Positions 9,082-17,570 of a DNA stretch of 64,000 nucleotides are shown piece after piece (positions within the stretch are counted from its first letter, which is position 1; every line of letters starts with the position of its first letter). Below the pieces are notes generated by a model. The model did no database searches. It was not told the DNA's origin and was given only the letters and a program-made list of their open reading frames with translations. A program made the translations under genes and the position numbers. The stretch is from Shewanella sp. Choline-02u-19 (GTDB lineage: Bacteria; Pseudomonadota; Gammaproteobacteria; Enterobacterales; Shewanellaceae): positions 930,001-994,000 of the forward strand of contig NZ_PJBE01000012.1 in NCBI RefSeq assembly GCF_002836205.1, given 5' to 3'.

Positions 9082-9860
9082 TGCGAATTTGGGGTAAAGT
9101 TTTCGGTTTTATTATCGGGTTTATGTTTGGTCGTATCGGTGGCGGTATTTTCGGTTTGTGGCTTGGACATATGTACGATCGCCGTCAGAGTCAGCGGGCA
9201 GGGATTGGCAATAGTAGTAAGCGACAAGCGCTATTTTTTAATACCACCTTTGCAGTAATGGGCCATGTGGCGAAAGCATCTGGACAAGTAACCGAAGTTG
9301 ATATTCGGATCGCGAATGCGTTGATGGATCAAATGCGACTGAGTGGAGAGGCTAGAGCGGATGCGCAAGCCGCCTTTAGAGAAGGAAAGGAAAGTAACTT
9401 TGATATCCATGCCTGCCTGAAAACCTTCAGATTGATCTCAATGGGGCGCAAAGAAGTATTGCAGATGTTTTTAGAGATCCAAATTCAAACGGCGTTATCA
9501 GATGCCACCTTGGATCCTAAAGAGCATTCAATTCTATCGACCATTGCTAAAGAGTTAGGCTTCAGCCAAAAGCAATTAGACGATTTACTTACGCGCTGGC
9601 AGGCGGAGTTCAATTTCCATCGAAATGGCGGCAATGGTAACCATACTTCAGTTGAAGACGCTTATGATGTTTTAGGTATGGAAGAGTCGATGTCTGACCA
9701 AGATATTAAAAGAGCTTATCGTAAATTAATGAACGAGCATCATCCTGACAAATTAGTCGCTAAAGGGCTACCTGCAGAAATGATGGAACTGGCAAAAACA
9801 AAAGCTCAAGATATTCAAGCAGCTTATGATAGGGTTAAGAGTGATAGAGGTATGCGCTAA
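9081..9860 (+). CDS. djlA: Co-chaperone DjlA
   Basis: Membrane-anchored DnaK co-chaperone. A glycine-rich N-terminal transmembrane helix (residues 4-28, with repeated GxxxG) is followed by a TerB-like helical domain (about 50-160). A C-terminal J domain (about 193-259) carries the HPD motif in NEHHPDKL. The 259-residue length is normal. Its start overlaps the murU stop by one base. The N-terminal helix is known to dimerise in E. coli DjlA. Confidence 0.94.
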   Translation: MRIWGKVFGFIIGFMFGRIGGGIFGLWLGHMYDRRQSQRAGIGNSSKRQALFFNTTFAVMGHVAKASGQVTEVDIRIANALMDQMRLSGEARADAQAAFREGKESNFDIHACLKTFRLISMGRKEVLQMFLEIQIQTALSDATLDPKEHSILSTIAKELGFSQKQLDDLLTRWQAEFNFHRNGGNGNHTSVEDAYDVLGMEESMSDQDIKRAYRKLMNEHHPDKLVAKGLPAEMMELAKTKAQDIQAAYDRVKSDRGMR

Positions 9861-9895
9861 CCCTGCATAATAATGATTAACGAGAAGGATCTGTT

Positions 9896-10507
9896 ATGAG
9901 AAAAAGCCTAGCATTTGTATTGACCGCGTTTTGTTCTTTGCCCGCAGTGGCTGAAGTCTATGTGGCCCCCTTTGGTGGTTATAGCTTTGGCGCGAGTGAT
10001 TTCGATATTTACAGCACCCAAAGTGAAGATAATGGCACCGTCAAAGTGTCTGAAGCTGAAAACTATGGCGTGATGTTAGGTTTTACGACTAAAGATCCTG
10101 GCAATGTTTACCTGCTTTATAGTCATCAATCGACTGATCTACGTGCCAGCGGCACTTTCAGTCCCGATGTTATCACCAAAATGGATGTTGACTATTTTCA
10201 TGTCGGCGGCACTTTGTATTTTCCAATGAAAGACGTTAAGCCTTATGTCACCACCAGTTTGGGTTTAACTCAAATGAGACCCAGCGGCGCCTACTCTAAT
10301 GAGACCCGCTTTTCAGTCGCATTAGGAGGGGGCGTAGAGTATCAAGTAACCAGTGCATTTTCGTTGTTCGCTGAGGTTAAGGGTTACGCGACCTTTGTAA
10401 ATTCAAATAATGAACTGTTTTGCAGCGGACAGGGTTGTCTTTGGAATATTCAGACGGACATCATGTGGCAAGGCCAAGCTAATATAGGGGCAAGTCTTAA
10501 GTTTTAG
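9896..10507 (+). CDS. Small outer-membrane beta-barrel protein (OmpA/OmpX-like fold)
   Basis: 203 residues with a signal peptide (MRKSLAFVLTAFCSLPAVA) and then about eight alternating beta strands ending in the terminal-phenylalanine signature NIGASLKF, as expected for BAM-inserted barrels. Strands such as YVAPFGGYSFGASDF and GVMLGFTTKDP are typical of the outer-membrane beta-barrel domain. One Cys pair (FCSGQGC) sits in a predicted extracellular loop. No specific substrate can be named. An AGAAGGA-like ribosome site precedes the ATG, and it follows djlA by 35 bases. Confidence 0.75.
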   Translation: MRKSLAFVLTAFCSLPAVAEVYVAPFGGYSFGASDFDIYSTQSEDNGTVKVSEAENYGVMLGFTTKDPGNVYLLYSHQSTDLRASGTFSPDVITKMDVDYFHVGGTLYFPMKDVKPYVTTSLGLTQMRPSGAYSNETRFSVALGGGVEYQVTSAFSLFAEVKGYATFVNSNNELFCSGQGCLWNIQTDIMWQGQANIGASLKF

Positions 10508-10509
10508 GG

Positions 10510-10533
10510 CTTAAGCTTTAGCGCTTAAGTTTT
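10510..10533 (+). terminator. Weak hairpin terminator after the beta-barrel gene
   Basis: CTTAAGC (10510-10516) pairs with GCTTAAG (10523-10529) around a 6-base loop, followed by four T. It lies directly after the stop codon at 10507. The short stem makes it a weak or leaky terminator at best. Confidence 0.4.
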
Positions 10534-10563
10534 CCAGCCAACATTCCAGCGTGAGAATAATAG

Positions 10564-11517
10564 ATGCAGATAGTCATTTTAGATGGGTACACACTAAATC
10601 CAGGCGACCTAAGTTGGCAGCCTCTTGCCTCAATGGGTGAGCTGTCCTGTTATGAACGGACTGCACCACAAGACGTACTTGCTCGCTGTAAAGATGCCGA
10701 GATTTTGCTGACCAATAAAACTGTACTCGATGCAAAGACCCTCAAGCAATTGCCCAATCTTAAATATATTGGTGTACTTGCAACTGGGACTAATGTTGTT
10801 GATATCGACGCTGCCACTGCACTTGGGATCCTAGTGACCAATGTGCCAGGTTACGGGCCTGATGCCGTTGCACAAATGGTATTTGCCCATATCCTCCACG
10901 CGACTCAACAGGTAGCGCGTCACTCAGAGGCTGTGAAGCAAGGTCAGTGGTCTGAGAGTGAAGATTTCTGTTTTACTTTATCGCCACTGCAATCGTTAAA
11001 AGGTAAGACATTAGGCTTGATAGGTTTTGGTGATATTGGCCAAGCGACGGCTCAAATTGCAAAGGCATTCGGTATGCGGGTTATCGTGAATACTCGTAAC
11101 GCTAAGGTTGTACTCCCCACTGGCTGCACTTGGGTTACGCAAGATAGCTTGTTTGTAGATGCGGATATTGTTTCGCTACATTGCCCCTTAACGGCGAGTA
11201 CTGATAAGTTAATTAATCGCAGTGTATTAAAGCAGATGAAGCCCACTGCAATGTTAATCAATACTGCTCGTGGTGGCTTGGTTGATGAGCTCGCGCTGGC
11301 TGATGCGTTAGCGCAAGGGCAGATTGCTTTTAGCGGCGTAGATGTGTTGTCGAGCGAACCTCCACAAGCAAGCAATCCTCTGCTTAAGGCGCCCAATATT
11401 AGTATTTCACCGCATAATGCATGGGCAACAATTGAGGCTAGGCAAAATCTACTGAATATTGCGGTTAATAATGTTAGCGGCTTTCTAAAGGGTGACGCTG
11501 TAAACACGGTTAACTAA
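10564..11517 (+). CDS. D-2-hydroxyacid dehydrogenase (hydroxypyruvate/glycerate dehydrogenase-like)
   Basis: NAD(P)-dependent dehydrogenase of 317 residues. It has the Rossmann motif GLIGFGDIGQA (about 155), the substrate Arg in NTARGGLVDE (about 238), the Glu in SSEPP (about 263) and the catalytic His in ISPHNAW (about 283). The GTNVVD.DAA segment near 78 is seen in hydroxypyruvate reductases (HprA/YcdW relatives). The exact substrate cannot be read from sequence; glycerate or hydroxypyruvate is most likely. Convergent with purT, sharing the terminator at 11541-11574. Confidence 0.88.
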   Translation: MQIVILDGYTLNPGDLSWQPLASMGELSCYERTAPQDVLARCKDAEILLTNKTVLDAKTLKQLPNLKYIGVLATGTNVVDIDAATALGILVTNVPGYGPDAVAQMVFAHILHATQQVARHSEAVKQGQWSESEDFCFTLSPLQSLKGKTLGLIGFGDIGQATAQIAKAFGMRVIVNTRNAKVVLPTGCTWVTQDSLFVDADIVSLHCPLTASTDKLINRSVLKQMKPTAMLINTARGGLVDELALADALAQGQIAFSGVDVLSSEPPQASNPLLKAPNISISPHNAWATIEARQNLLNIAVNNVSGFLKGDAVNTVN

Positions 11518-11540
11518 CGGTTGGTGCCAGTCAAAATATT

Positions 11541-11577
11541 AAAGCCCTTTATGTAGCGTTACATAAAGGGCTTTTTG
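11541..11577. terminator. Bidirectional intrinsic terminator
   Basis: A perfect 15-bp inverted repeat (11541-11555 with 11560-11574) with a GCGT loop is flanked by an A-run on one side and a T-run on the other. It sits between the convergent hydroxyacid dehydrogenase and purT genes and can serve both. Confidence 0.9.
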
Positions 11578-11607
11578 CTAACGGGCTTTTGACTACAGAA
11601 CTTTTTA

Positions 11608-12783
11608 CTAGAGAATGACCTTAACTTTATTAGCCGAGGCGAGGGCTTTATCTACTGCTCGTTCAATCGTGGTGTCTCTGGCTAAAGCGACGCCTAAGCG
11701 TCTTGAGCCATCTATCTCTGGTTTACCAAATAATCTAACTTGAGTATCTGGCTCAACTAATGCTTCTGCTATACCTGAAAACTGAATGTTGTTTGAGTGT
11801 CCCTTTGCCAAGATCACTGCCGATGCACTGGGGCCGTGTTGAACAATATTGCTGATAGGTAAGCCCAATATAGCCCGCACGTGTAGCGCAAATTCAGATA
11901 AATCTTGGCTTATCATGGTGACCATGCCGGTATCGTGTGGTCTTGGTGATACTTCTGAGAAATAAACTTCATCACCCTTAATAAAGAGTTCGACACCGAA
12001 TAAGCCATAACCCCCCAGCGCTTGCACTACTTTCTCGCCGATGTCATGTGCCTTTGCCCTTACGACATCAGACATAATCTGTGGCTGCCATGATTCTCGG
12101 TAATCCCCCTCTTCTTGACGATGGCCAATCGCATCGCAAAAATGAATACCATTAATCGCGCTAATCGTCAGTAGGGTGACCTCATAATCAAAGGCGATAA
12201 ACCCTTCGACAATAACCTGTCCACCGCCAGCTCTTCCGCCTTCTTGAGCATAATGCCAAGCAGCATCTATTTGAGATTCAGTGCGGATAACGCTTTGACC
12301 CTTACCTGATGAGCTCATTACGGGCTTTACCACACAAGGTAAACCAATAGCGGTAATGGCTTGTTTGAATTGTGTTTGTGTATCGCAAAAAAAGTATGGT
12401 GAAGTGGGGATCGCTAATGTTTCAGCTGCTAGACGGCGAATACCCTCTCTATCCATCGTTAATTGAGTGGCTTTGGCGGTTGGGATGATGTTGACCCCTT
12501 TCGCCTCTAACTCAACCAATGCTTGAGTGGCAATCGCTTCAAGCTCTGGGATCACAAGGTCTGGTTTTTCTAACGAAATGACTTGCTCTAGTGCTGCTGC
12601 ATCAAGCATGTTGATGACGTGACTGCGGTGAGCTATCTGCATTGCTGGTGCATTGGCATAGCGGTCAACAGCAATCACTTCAATCCCAAAGCGCTGCAGT
12701 TCAATCGCCACTTCTTTGCCTAATTCACCCGATCCAAGAAGCATCGCGCGTTTTGCGCCCGCACTTAACGCTGTACCTATCAT
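11608..12783 (-). CDS. purT: Formate-dependent phosphoribosylglycinamide formyltransferase (GAR transformylase 2)
   Basis: ATP-grasp enzyme making formyl-GAR from GAR, formate and ATP in purine synthesis. From the ATG at 12783 it has 391 residues, essentially the E. coli length. Motifs are MLLGSGELGKEV (N-terminal nucleotide/GAR fold), KPVMSSSGKGQS (ATP-grasp P-loop, about 155) and EVSPRPHDTG (metal ligands, about 280). An in-frame start at 12852 would add 23 unconserved residues and is less likely. Monocistronic, closed by the shared terminator. Confidence 0.96.
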   Translation of the reverse strand: MIGTALSAGAKRAMLLGSGELGKEVAIELQRFGIEVIAVDRYANAPAMQIAHRSHVINMLDAAALEQVISLEKPDLVIPELEAIATQALVELEAKGVNIIPTAKATQLTMDREGIRRLAAETLAIPTSPYFFCDTQTQFKQAITAIGLPCVVKPVMSSSGKGQSVIRTESQIDAAWHYAQEGGRAGGGQVIVEGFIAFDYEVTLLTISAINGIHFCDAIGHRQEEGDYRESWQPQIMSDVVRAKAHDIGEKVVQALGGYGLFGVELFIKGDEVYFSEVSPRPHDTGMVTMISQDLSEFALHVRAILGLPISNIVQHGPSASAVILAKGHSNNIQFSGIAEALVEPDTQVRLFGKPEIDGSRRLGVALARDTTIERAVDKALASANKVKVIL

Positions 12784-13070
12784 GGTTTGTACCTTTATTA
12801 GTCGTGTAGGGGGCTTACTCTCACACCAAGTAATATCACTGGTTTGAGGCAAGGTTTATTATGATTATTAGTCTACCCTGAGGTTAAACCTTCTAAAGTA
12901 AGATAGGTAATAAATGTGTGGCAGATCACGTATTTTTAGAAAAAAAGCGCACGCTAATATAAAGTTTTAAATCAAATAAATATGGCTTTGTACGACATTT
13001 GTTGCCAAGATGTTTTTATTGCGGTGGGGATAATTAATTCCCGTAATTAACACATTTAAAGGAGTGCGCT

Positions 13071-13472
13071 GTGTTTTTAGATTACTTTGCATTAGGAATT
13101 ATCTTTTTTGTCGCCATTTTTATTTTTTATGGTGTGATAGCAATTCACGACATCCCTTATGAAATAGCAAAAGATCGAAATCATCCTCAGCAAGATGCTA
13201 TTCATGTTGCTGGCTGGGTTAGCCTTTTTACGCTACACGCTATCTGGCCTTTTTTGTGGATCTGGGCCACCTTGTATCGCGAAGATCGTGGTTGGGGTTT
13301 CAACCAAGTTATCGAGAAAGAACAGATTTTAGACAGCGAGGTCAAGGGCTTGACTGAAACCGTGAGAAAATTAGAACAAAGGTTAGCCGCTGTTGAAGGC
13401 CGTCATACTGCTGTTGAGCAGGTCGAGCCCGTTGTCGAAGAGACCAGTGGATCACTAGAGGGGAAGGCGTAG
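13071..13472 (+). CDS. yiaW: DUF3302 inner-membrane protein (YiaW-like)
   Basis: 133 residues with two hydrophobic helices (about 5-25 and 46-66), the conserved segment HDIPYEIAK..HPQ.DAIH between them, and a C-terminal coiled-coil tail (about 85-110). This matches the DUF3302 family, including E. coli YiaW. The function is unknown. An AAAGGAG ribosome site sits eight bases before the start. One base separates it from the following HlyD-type gene, so the two form a unit, as yiaW-yiaV do in E. coli. Confidence 0.85.
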   Translation: MFLDYFALGIIFFVAIFIFYGVIAIHDIPYEIAKDRNHPQQDAIHVAGWVSLFTLHAIWPFLWIWATLYREDRGWGFNQVIEKEQILDSEVKGLTETVRKLEQRLAAVEGRHTAVEQVEPVVEETSGSLEGKA

Positions 13473-13473
13473 C

Positions 13474-14613
13474 ATGGACTTATTACTCGTTCTTACTTAT
13501 ACCGCAATTTGTATCGCTATTTTTAAAATATTCAAGATCCCACTGACAAAATGGACGGTACCGACAGCAATTTTAGGCGGCATCTTTATTGTTGGCGCAT
13601 TGATTGTATTAATGAACTACAACCATCCTTACACACCTTTCGCTAAAGAGATGTTCGTTACAACGCCGATCAACCCGCTAGTACGAGGAGTGGTCGTTTC
13701 AGTGGACGTTGAGCCAAACACATCGATCAAAAAAGGTGATGTATTATTTAAGCTCGATCCTACGGGATATGCAGCCATTGTAAAACAAAAGCGCGCAGCG
13801 TTAGTGGCGGCAGAGCTTGAAGTGCCACAACTGAAAGCCTCTTGGGAGATGGCTAAAGCTTCAGTGGTAAGAGCGACGGCTGATAGAGATAGAACCAAGT
13901 CAGCTTATGCTCGTTACGAAAAAGGTCGTAAAAGAGGCGGTGCAAACTCACCTTTTACTGAGTTAGAGCTTGATAATAAACGCCAACTTTATTTAGCATC
14001 AGAGGCTCAATTGACTGCTGCCAATGCTGACGAGTTAAGAGTGCGATTAGCGTTTGAGTCAAATGTAGATGGGGTCAATACTAAAGTTGCAGGGATCCAG
14101 GGCGAGCTTGAAAAAGCGCAATTTGACCTAGATCAGACCGTTGTTAGAGCGCCTGCTGATGGCATGGTGACACAGTTGGCATTACGTCCAGGGATCGTAG
14201 CGGTGCCTATGCCGCTGAGATCACTGCTCAGTTTCATACCTGATGACGACCGTATTTTTGCAGGCTCATTTTGGCAAAACTCTTTACTAAGACTGCAGGA
14301 AGGTGACGAAGCCGAGGTTATTTTGGACGGTGCACCAGGTGTCGTCTTTAAGGGCAAAGTCGCGCAGATATTACCTGCGATGGCTGAGGGGGAGATCCAG
14401 TCTGGTGGTCGGCTTATTACTTCTAACATTATGATGGCACGTGGTAGAGCTATCGTTGTGATTGAGCTAGAAGATCAGGATGAAATTATTAAACGCTTTC
14501 CTGCTGGTGTTTCTGGCCATATCGCAATTTATACTGAACATTTTGCGCACGTGGCGATAATGCGAAAAGTATTGTTAAGAATGCAAGGTTGGCTGAACTA
14601 TCTATTCCATTAA
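13474..14613 (+). CDS. yiaV: HlyD-family membrane fusion protein (YiaV-like)
   Basis: 379 residues. Two N-terminal helices (about 1-18 and 25-45) lie before a periplasmic body. A biotinyl-lipoyl-like half motif sits near 70-100 (PNTSIKKGDVLFKLDP). A long alpha-helical hairpin follows (about 105-225), then the second lipoyl half (QTVVRAPADGMVTQLAL, about 225) and a beta-barrel domain. This is the adaptor architecture that links an inner-membrane partner to the outer membrane. No ABC, RND or MFS pump is adjacent, so its partner is probably the DUF3302 protein just upstream. Confidence 0.88.
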   Translation: MDLLLVLTYTAICIAIFKIFKIPLTKWTVPTAILGGIFIVGALIVLMNYNHPYTPFAKEMFVTTPINPLVRGVVVSVDVEPNTSIKKGDVLFKLDPTGYAAIVKQKRAALVAAELEVPQLKASWEMAKASVVRATADRDRTKSAYARYEKGRKRGGANSPFTELELDNKRQLYLASEAQLTAANADELRVRLAFESNVDGVNTKVAGIQGELEKAQFDLDQTVVRAPADGMVTQLALRPGIVAVPMPLRSLLSFIPDDDRIFAGSFWQNSLLRLQEGDEAEVILDGAPGVVFKGKVAQILPAMAEGEIQSGGRLITSNIMMARGRAIVVIELEDQDEIIKRFPAGVSGHIAIYTEHFAHVAIMRKVLLRMQGWLNYLFH

Positions 14614-14650
14614 TGGCATAGTGTATAAGCGCAGCGTTATGCAATTGTTG

Positions 14651-14676
14651 AAAGGGACCGTTAAGGTCCCTTTATT
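14651..14676 (+). terminator. Intrinsic terminator after the yiaW-yiaV pair
   Basis: AAAGGGACC (14651-14659) and GGTCCCTTT (14665-14673) form a perfect 9-bp stem with a 5-base loop, followed by a T-rich stretch. It lies 38 bases past the HlyD-type stop codon and before the AAA+ gene. Confidence 0.8.
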
Positions 14677-14706
14677 ATTGGTTTTACATTGAATAGGCAG
14701 TAAAGA

Positions 14707-16176
14707 ATGCAAGATATCAGGGATTTGACAGCAGTTTTGCGTTCCAATACCCCCATTGTGATTATCGAAACCTATGAAGAGTACCGAGTCATTGAGTTGC
14801 TCAAAAAGGTGTCGCTGGTACTGTATCAACCCCTGTTCAGTTGGAGTATTACGCAAGGGCTATCGCGAGTCGATAAAGACATGGGAGTGCAGAAGTTTAA
14901 TAGTGAGCCTAGCGATATTTTGGGGCAGATAAAGTCGACGACCCAACGTGGGATCTATGCACTTTGCGATTTTCATCCTTTTGTTATTGATGAACCCAAG
15001 AATATACGCTTACTTAAAGAGATAGCATTGGAGTATGAAGCGCTGCAGCACACCATAGTGTTGATTAGTCATGCCTTTGAGATCCCGGCAGAGATTAAGC
15101 GCTATTGCGCTCATTTTCGGCTGTCATTACCTAATAGTACTCAGCTACTTAATATTATCAATGAGCAGGTTAAGCAGGCTAATCAACAAGGCTTTAATAT
15201 TGACGTCGATGAGTCAGCGGCGTTAAAACTTGCTGATAATCTAAGAGGGGTGACCTTTGATGATGCTCGTCGTTTGGCACATAAAGCCATTGTGGATGAC
15301 GGTGCGATCACTTACTCCGATATCGATATTGTTAACCGTGGTAAGTTTGAACTGCTCAATATGGATGGGGTACTGCAGTTTGAATACGACACTAGCGACT
15401 TTTCTCAAGTGGCGGGTTTACATAACCTTAAAACATGGTTGCAGCACCGTTCGCCATCATTAGGTCACGCAAGTGCGATCGACAGTCCCAAAGGTATTTT
15501 ACTGTTAGGCGTGCAGGGGAGTGGTAAAAGCTTAGCAGCCAAAGCGGTAGCTGGATTGTGGCAAAGGCCTCTGCTAAAGATGGACTTGGCAGCGCTGTAC
15601 AATAAATATATCGGTGAAACAGAGAAGAATCTTCGTCAAGCGCTCGAACTTGCTGACGTGATGTCACCGTGTGTTTTGTGGATTGATGAAATAGAAAAAG
15701 GCCTAAGCAGTGGCGACAGTGACGATGGCACATCGAAGCGGATCCTTGGGACTATTTTGACTTGGATGGCCGAACGAGAGTCCGATGTGTTTCTGGTTGC
15801 CACAGCCAATGATATTAGCGCATTGCCACCAGAGCTGATGCGTAAAGGGCGAATGGATGAGATTTTCTTTGTCGACTTGCCGGATGACGAGATCCGCAGA
15901 GCGATTTTTCTTATCCATGTTAAAAAGCGTAGTCTTGATCCGAGTATTTTGAACTTAGCTCAGCTTTCTATGGCAAGTGAAGGTTTTTCGGGGGCTGAAA
16001 TTGAGCAAGCTGTTATCTCGGCCATTTATACCGCAAGAGCCACTAACCAAGATGTTGATCAACCTCTTCTGATTGCAGAGTTAATGAATACACGACCGTT
16101 ATCGGTTGTCATGCGTGAAAAGCTGGCAGGATTAAGACATTGGGCGGCAGATCGTACGGTAAACGCGCACCGTTAA
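14707..16176 (+). CDS. AAA+ ATPase of the Ycf46 type
   Basis: 489 residues. The N-terminal half (1-230) resembles the ATPase-like region of Ycf46 proteins, with no intact P-loop. The C-terminal half is a classical AAA+ module: Walker A GVQGSGKS (268-275), Walker B VLWIDE (323-328), sensor-1 in ATAND (366-370) and arginine-finger residues in RKGRMDE (379-385). The helical lid (about 400-440) carries GFSGAEIE. Cyanobacterial and chloroplast Ycf46 relatives are linked to CO2/photosynthesis regulation; the role in proteobacteria is unknown. It is a lone plus-strand gene between two HlyD loci. Confidence 0.85.
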   Translation: MQDIRDLTAVLRSNTPIVIIETYEEYRVIELLKKVSLVLYQPLFSWSITQGLSRVDKDMGVQKFNSEPSDILGQIKSTTQRGIYALCDFHPFVIDEPKNIRLLKEIALEYEALQHTIVLISHAFEIPAEIKRYCAHFRLSLPNSTQLLNIINEQVKQANQQGFNIDVDESAALKLADNLRGVTFDDARRLAHKAIVDDGAITYSDIDIVNRGKFELLNMDGVLQFEYDTSDFSQVAGLHNLKTWLQHRSPSLGHASAIDSPKGILLLGVQGSGKSLAAKAVAGLWQRPLLKMDLAALYNKYIGETEKNLRQALELADVMSPCVLWIDEIEKGLSSGDSDDGTSKRILGTILTWMAERESDVFLVATANDISALPPELMRKGRMDEIFFVDLPDDEIRRAIFLIHVKKRSLDPSILNLAQLSMASEGFSGAEIEQAVISAIYTARATNQDVDQPLLIAELMNTRPLSVVMREKLAGLRHWAADRTVNAHR

Positions 16177-16249
16177 TCAGTCGGTGGATTCATTAGATTG
16201 TTATAGTCAGACAAAGCTGTTTGCAATGGATATTTTGTGCTAGTTCCAT

Positions 16250-16315
16250 AGAGTTTGTAGCCTATTTCTTAAATAAAATAGGCTACAAACTCTGATGAAT
16301 ACAGCAGTATTCATC
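16250..16315. repeat. Two tandem perfect hairpins
   Basis: The first is an 18-bp perfect inverted repeat (16250-16267 with 16276-16293, 8-base loop). It is immediately followed by a 9-bp perfect inverted repeat (16294-16302 with 16307-16315, loop AGCA). They lie between the convergent AAA+ and HlyD genes, with no strong T-run after either. They could be a bidirectional terminator or a fragment of a palindromic intergenic repeat. The rest of the 284-base gap (16177-16460) shows nothing else recognisable. Confidence 0.75.
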
Positions 16316-16460
16316 AAGTCCTATTACGCATCACAATTTCCCTCTTATACATCACATGAGCTTGTCGAATCGTTGCAACTTACCAGAAAAAGGCGGAGAA
16401 GTTGAACCCTTAAGGAGTGTATCAAAAACGGCAATTTGATGTTTCATATACAGATTATAG

Positions 16461-17516
16461 TTACCATTGGTAATCAAAACTGATTTCAACTGGAACGCCC
16501 TCTACAGTGAAAGGTAAAACATCATCCAATGTTAGCGTTACTTTTAGTGCAGCCTTCTCACCATCGAAAGGGCCAGAGAGCTGCTTAGGGATCTTAGTCA
16601 CCAGTTCAGTAGGTTCTTCTATCTTGCCCCTTATATCCTGCCCGTTGGGTAACTTAATGGTGGCTTGCTGGCCAATCTCAACGTACTCGAGATATTTAGG
16701 ATCTAAATAGGCTAATACCACGGGCTTATCTCTGCCGGTTAGCCATAGTAAGGGTTGATTCACATTTACTTGTTCACCAACTTGTACCAAAGTGTCCTCA
16801 ACCCTGCCGGTAAACGGTGCCATTATCTTCATCTCTGTTTGTTTTGACTTTAGCTTGGCAAGTTGAGATTTAAGTTGATTACGCGTTTGAGTGACTACAC
16901 CCGCAATGCTCTGAATATGTTGCCGTTCAAGCTCATGTAGCAGGTCAACCTTAGCCTGCTCTAATGCCATTTTAGAAGCGGTATTGGCCTGCATAACCAT
17001 GGCCATATCAGAGGTGGGTACCACCCCTCTTTTCTGAAAATCTAAGTAGGTAACGAGCAGATCATCTTGGCGCTTTACACCATGATGAGCCACTTCTATA
17101 CGACCACGTAACCTTTGTAATACCTGTTCTCCATCAAAGGATGCTCCCCCTTCGAGCCCCTTTAGTTGTCGAGTGAGCTCTGTAACTTGGGCATCTAATT
17201 CTGGATCTGCAATCACCAATAAATCTCCACCTTTCTCTACTTCACCTCTGGCATGGTTCTCCACACTTTTCACCATACCTTTACTGGGTGCTCTCATCTC
17301 CAATGGTTCAGCTGTAATGATCCCCGGAGCAAGCACAAAGATATAAGGCTTTGCCAATATCCAACTCACTAAAAGGACAGGAGAGGCCACCAAAAATAAC
17401 AGCATGTACCATCTAAATTTAAAACCAGCCCGTTTAGCTGCAGAATATTTAACCTCGACGCCATTATCTACATCTGGCTTATGAGCCTTAGGCGTCGCTT
17501 GGTAATTTACTTTCAT
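16461..17516 (-). CDS. HlyD-family periplasmic adaptor of a polysaccharide synthase operon
   Basis: 351 residues. A short cytoplasmic tail (1-34) is followed by a transmembrane helix (about 35-58), a lipoyl-like half (about 75-110), a helical hairpin (about 115-215) and a second lipoyl half with the MAPFTGRVEDTLV motif near 227. A beta-barrel ends at the C-terminus. Together with the adjacent processive glycosyltransferase this resembles the Alg8/Alg44 pairing, where Alg44 is an HlyD-like periplasmic copolymerase. Unlike Alg44, no PilZ domain is visible: the cytoplasmic tail is too short. Last gene of a three-gene minus-strand operon, 54 bases after the glycosyltransferase. Confidence 0.85.
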   Translation of the reverse strand: MKVNYQATPKAHKPDVDNGVEVKYSAAKRAGFKFRWYMLLFLVASPVLLVSWILAKPYIFVLAPGIITAEPLEMRAPSKGMVKSVENHARGEVEKGGDLLVIADPELDAQVTELTRQLKGLEGGASFDGEQVLQRLRGRIEVAHHGVKRQDDLLVTYLDFQKRGVVPTSDMAMVMQANTASKMALEQAKVDLLHELERQHIQSIAGVVTQTRNQLKSQLAKLKSKQTEMKIMAPFTGRVEDTLVQVGEQVNVNQPLLWLTGRDKPVVLAYLDPKYLEYVEIGQQATIKLPNGQDIRGKIEEPTELVTKIPKQLSGPFDGEKAALKVTLTLDDVLPFTVEGVPVEISFDYQW

Positions 17517-17570
17517 CTTAATATCCCTGCTTCATTCTTTGTTTGGTAGCCCAACTTAGTAACTCATCAT

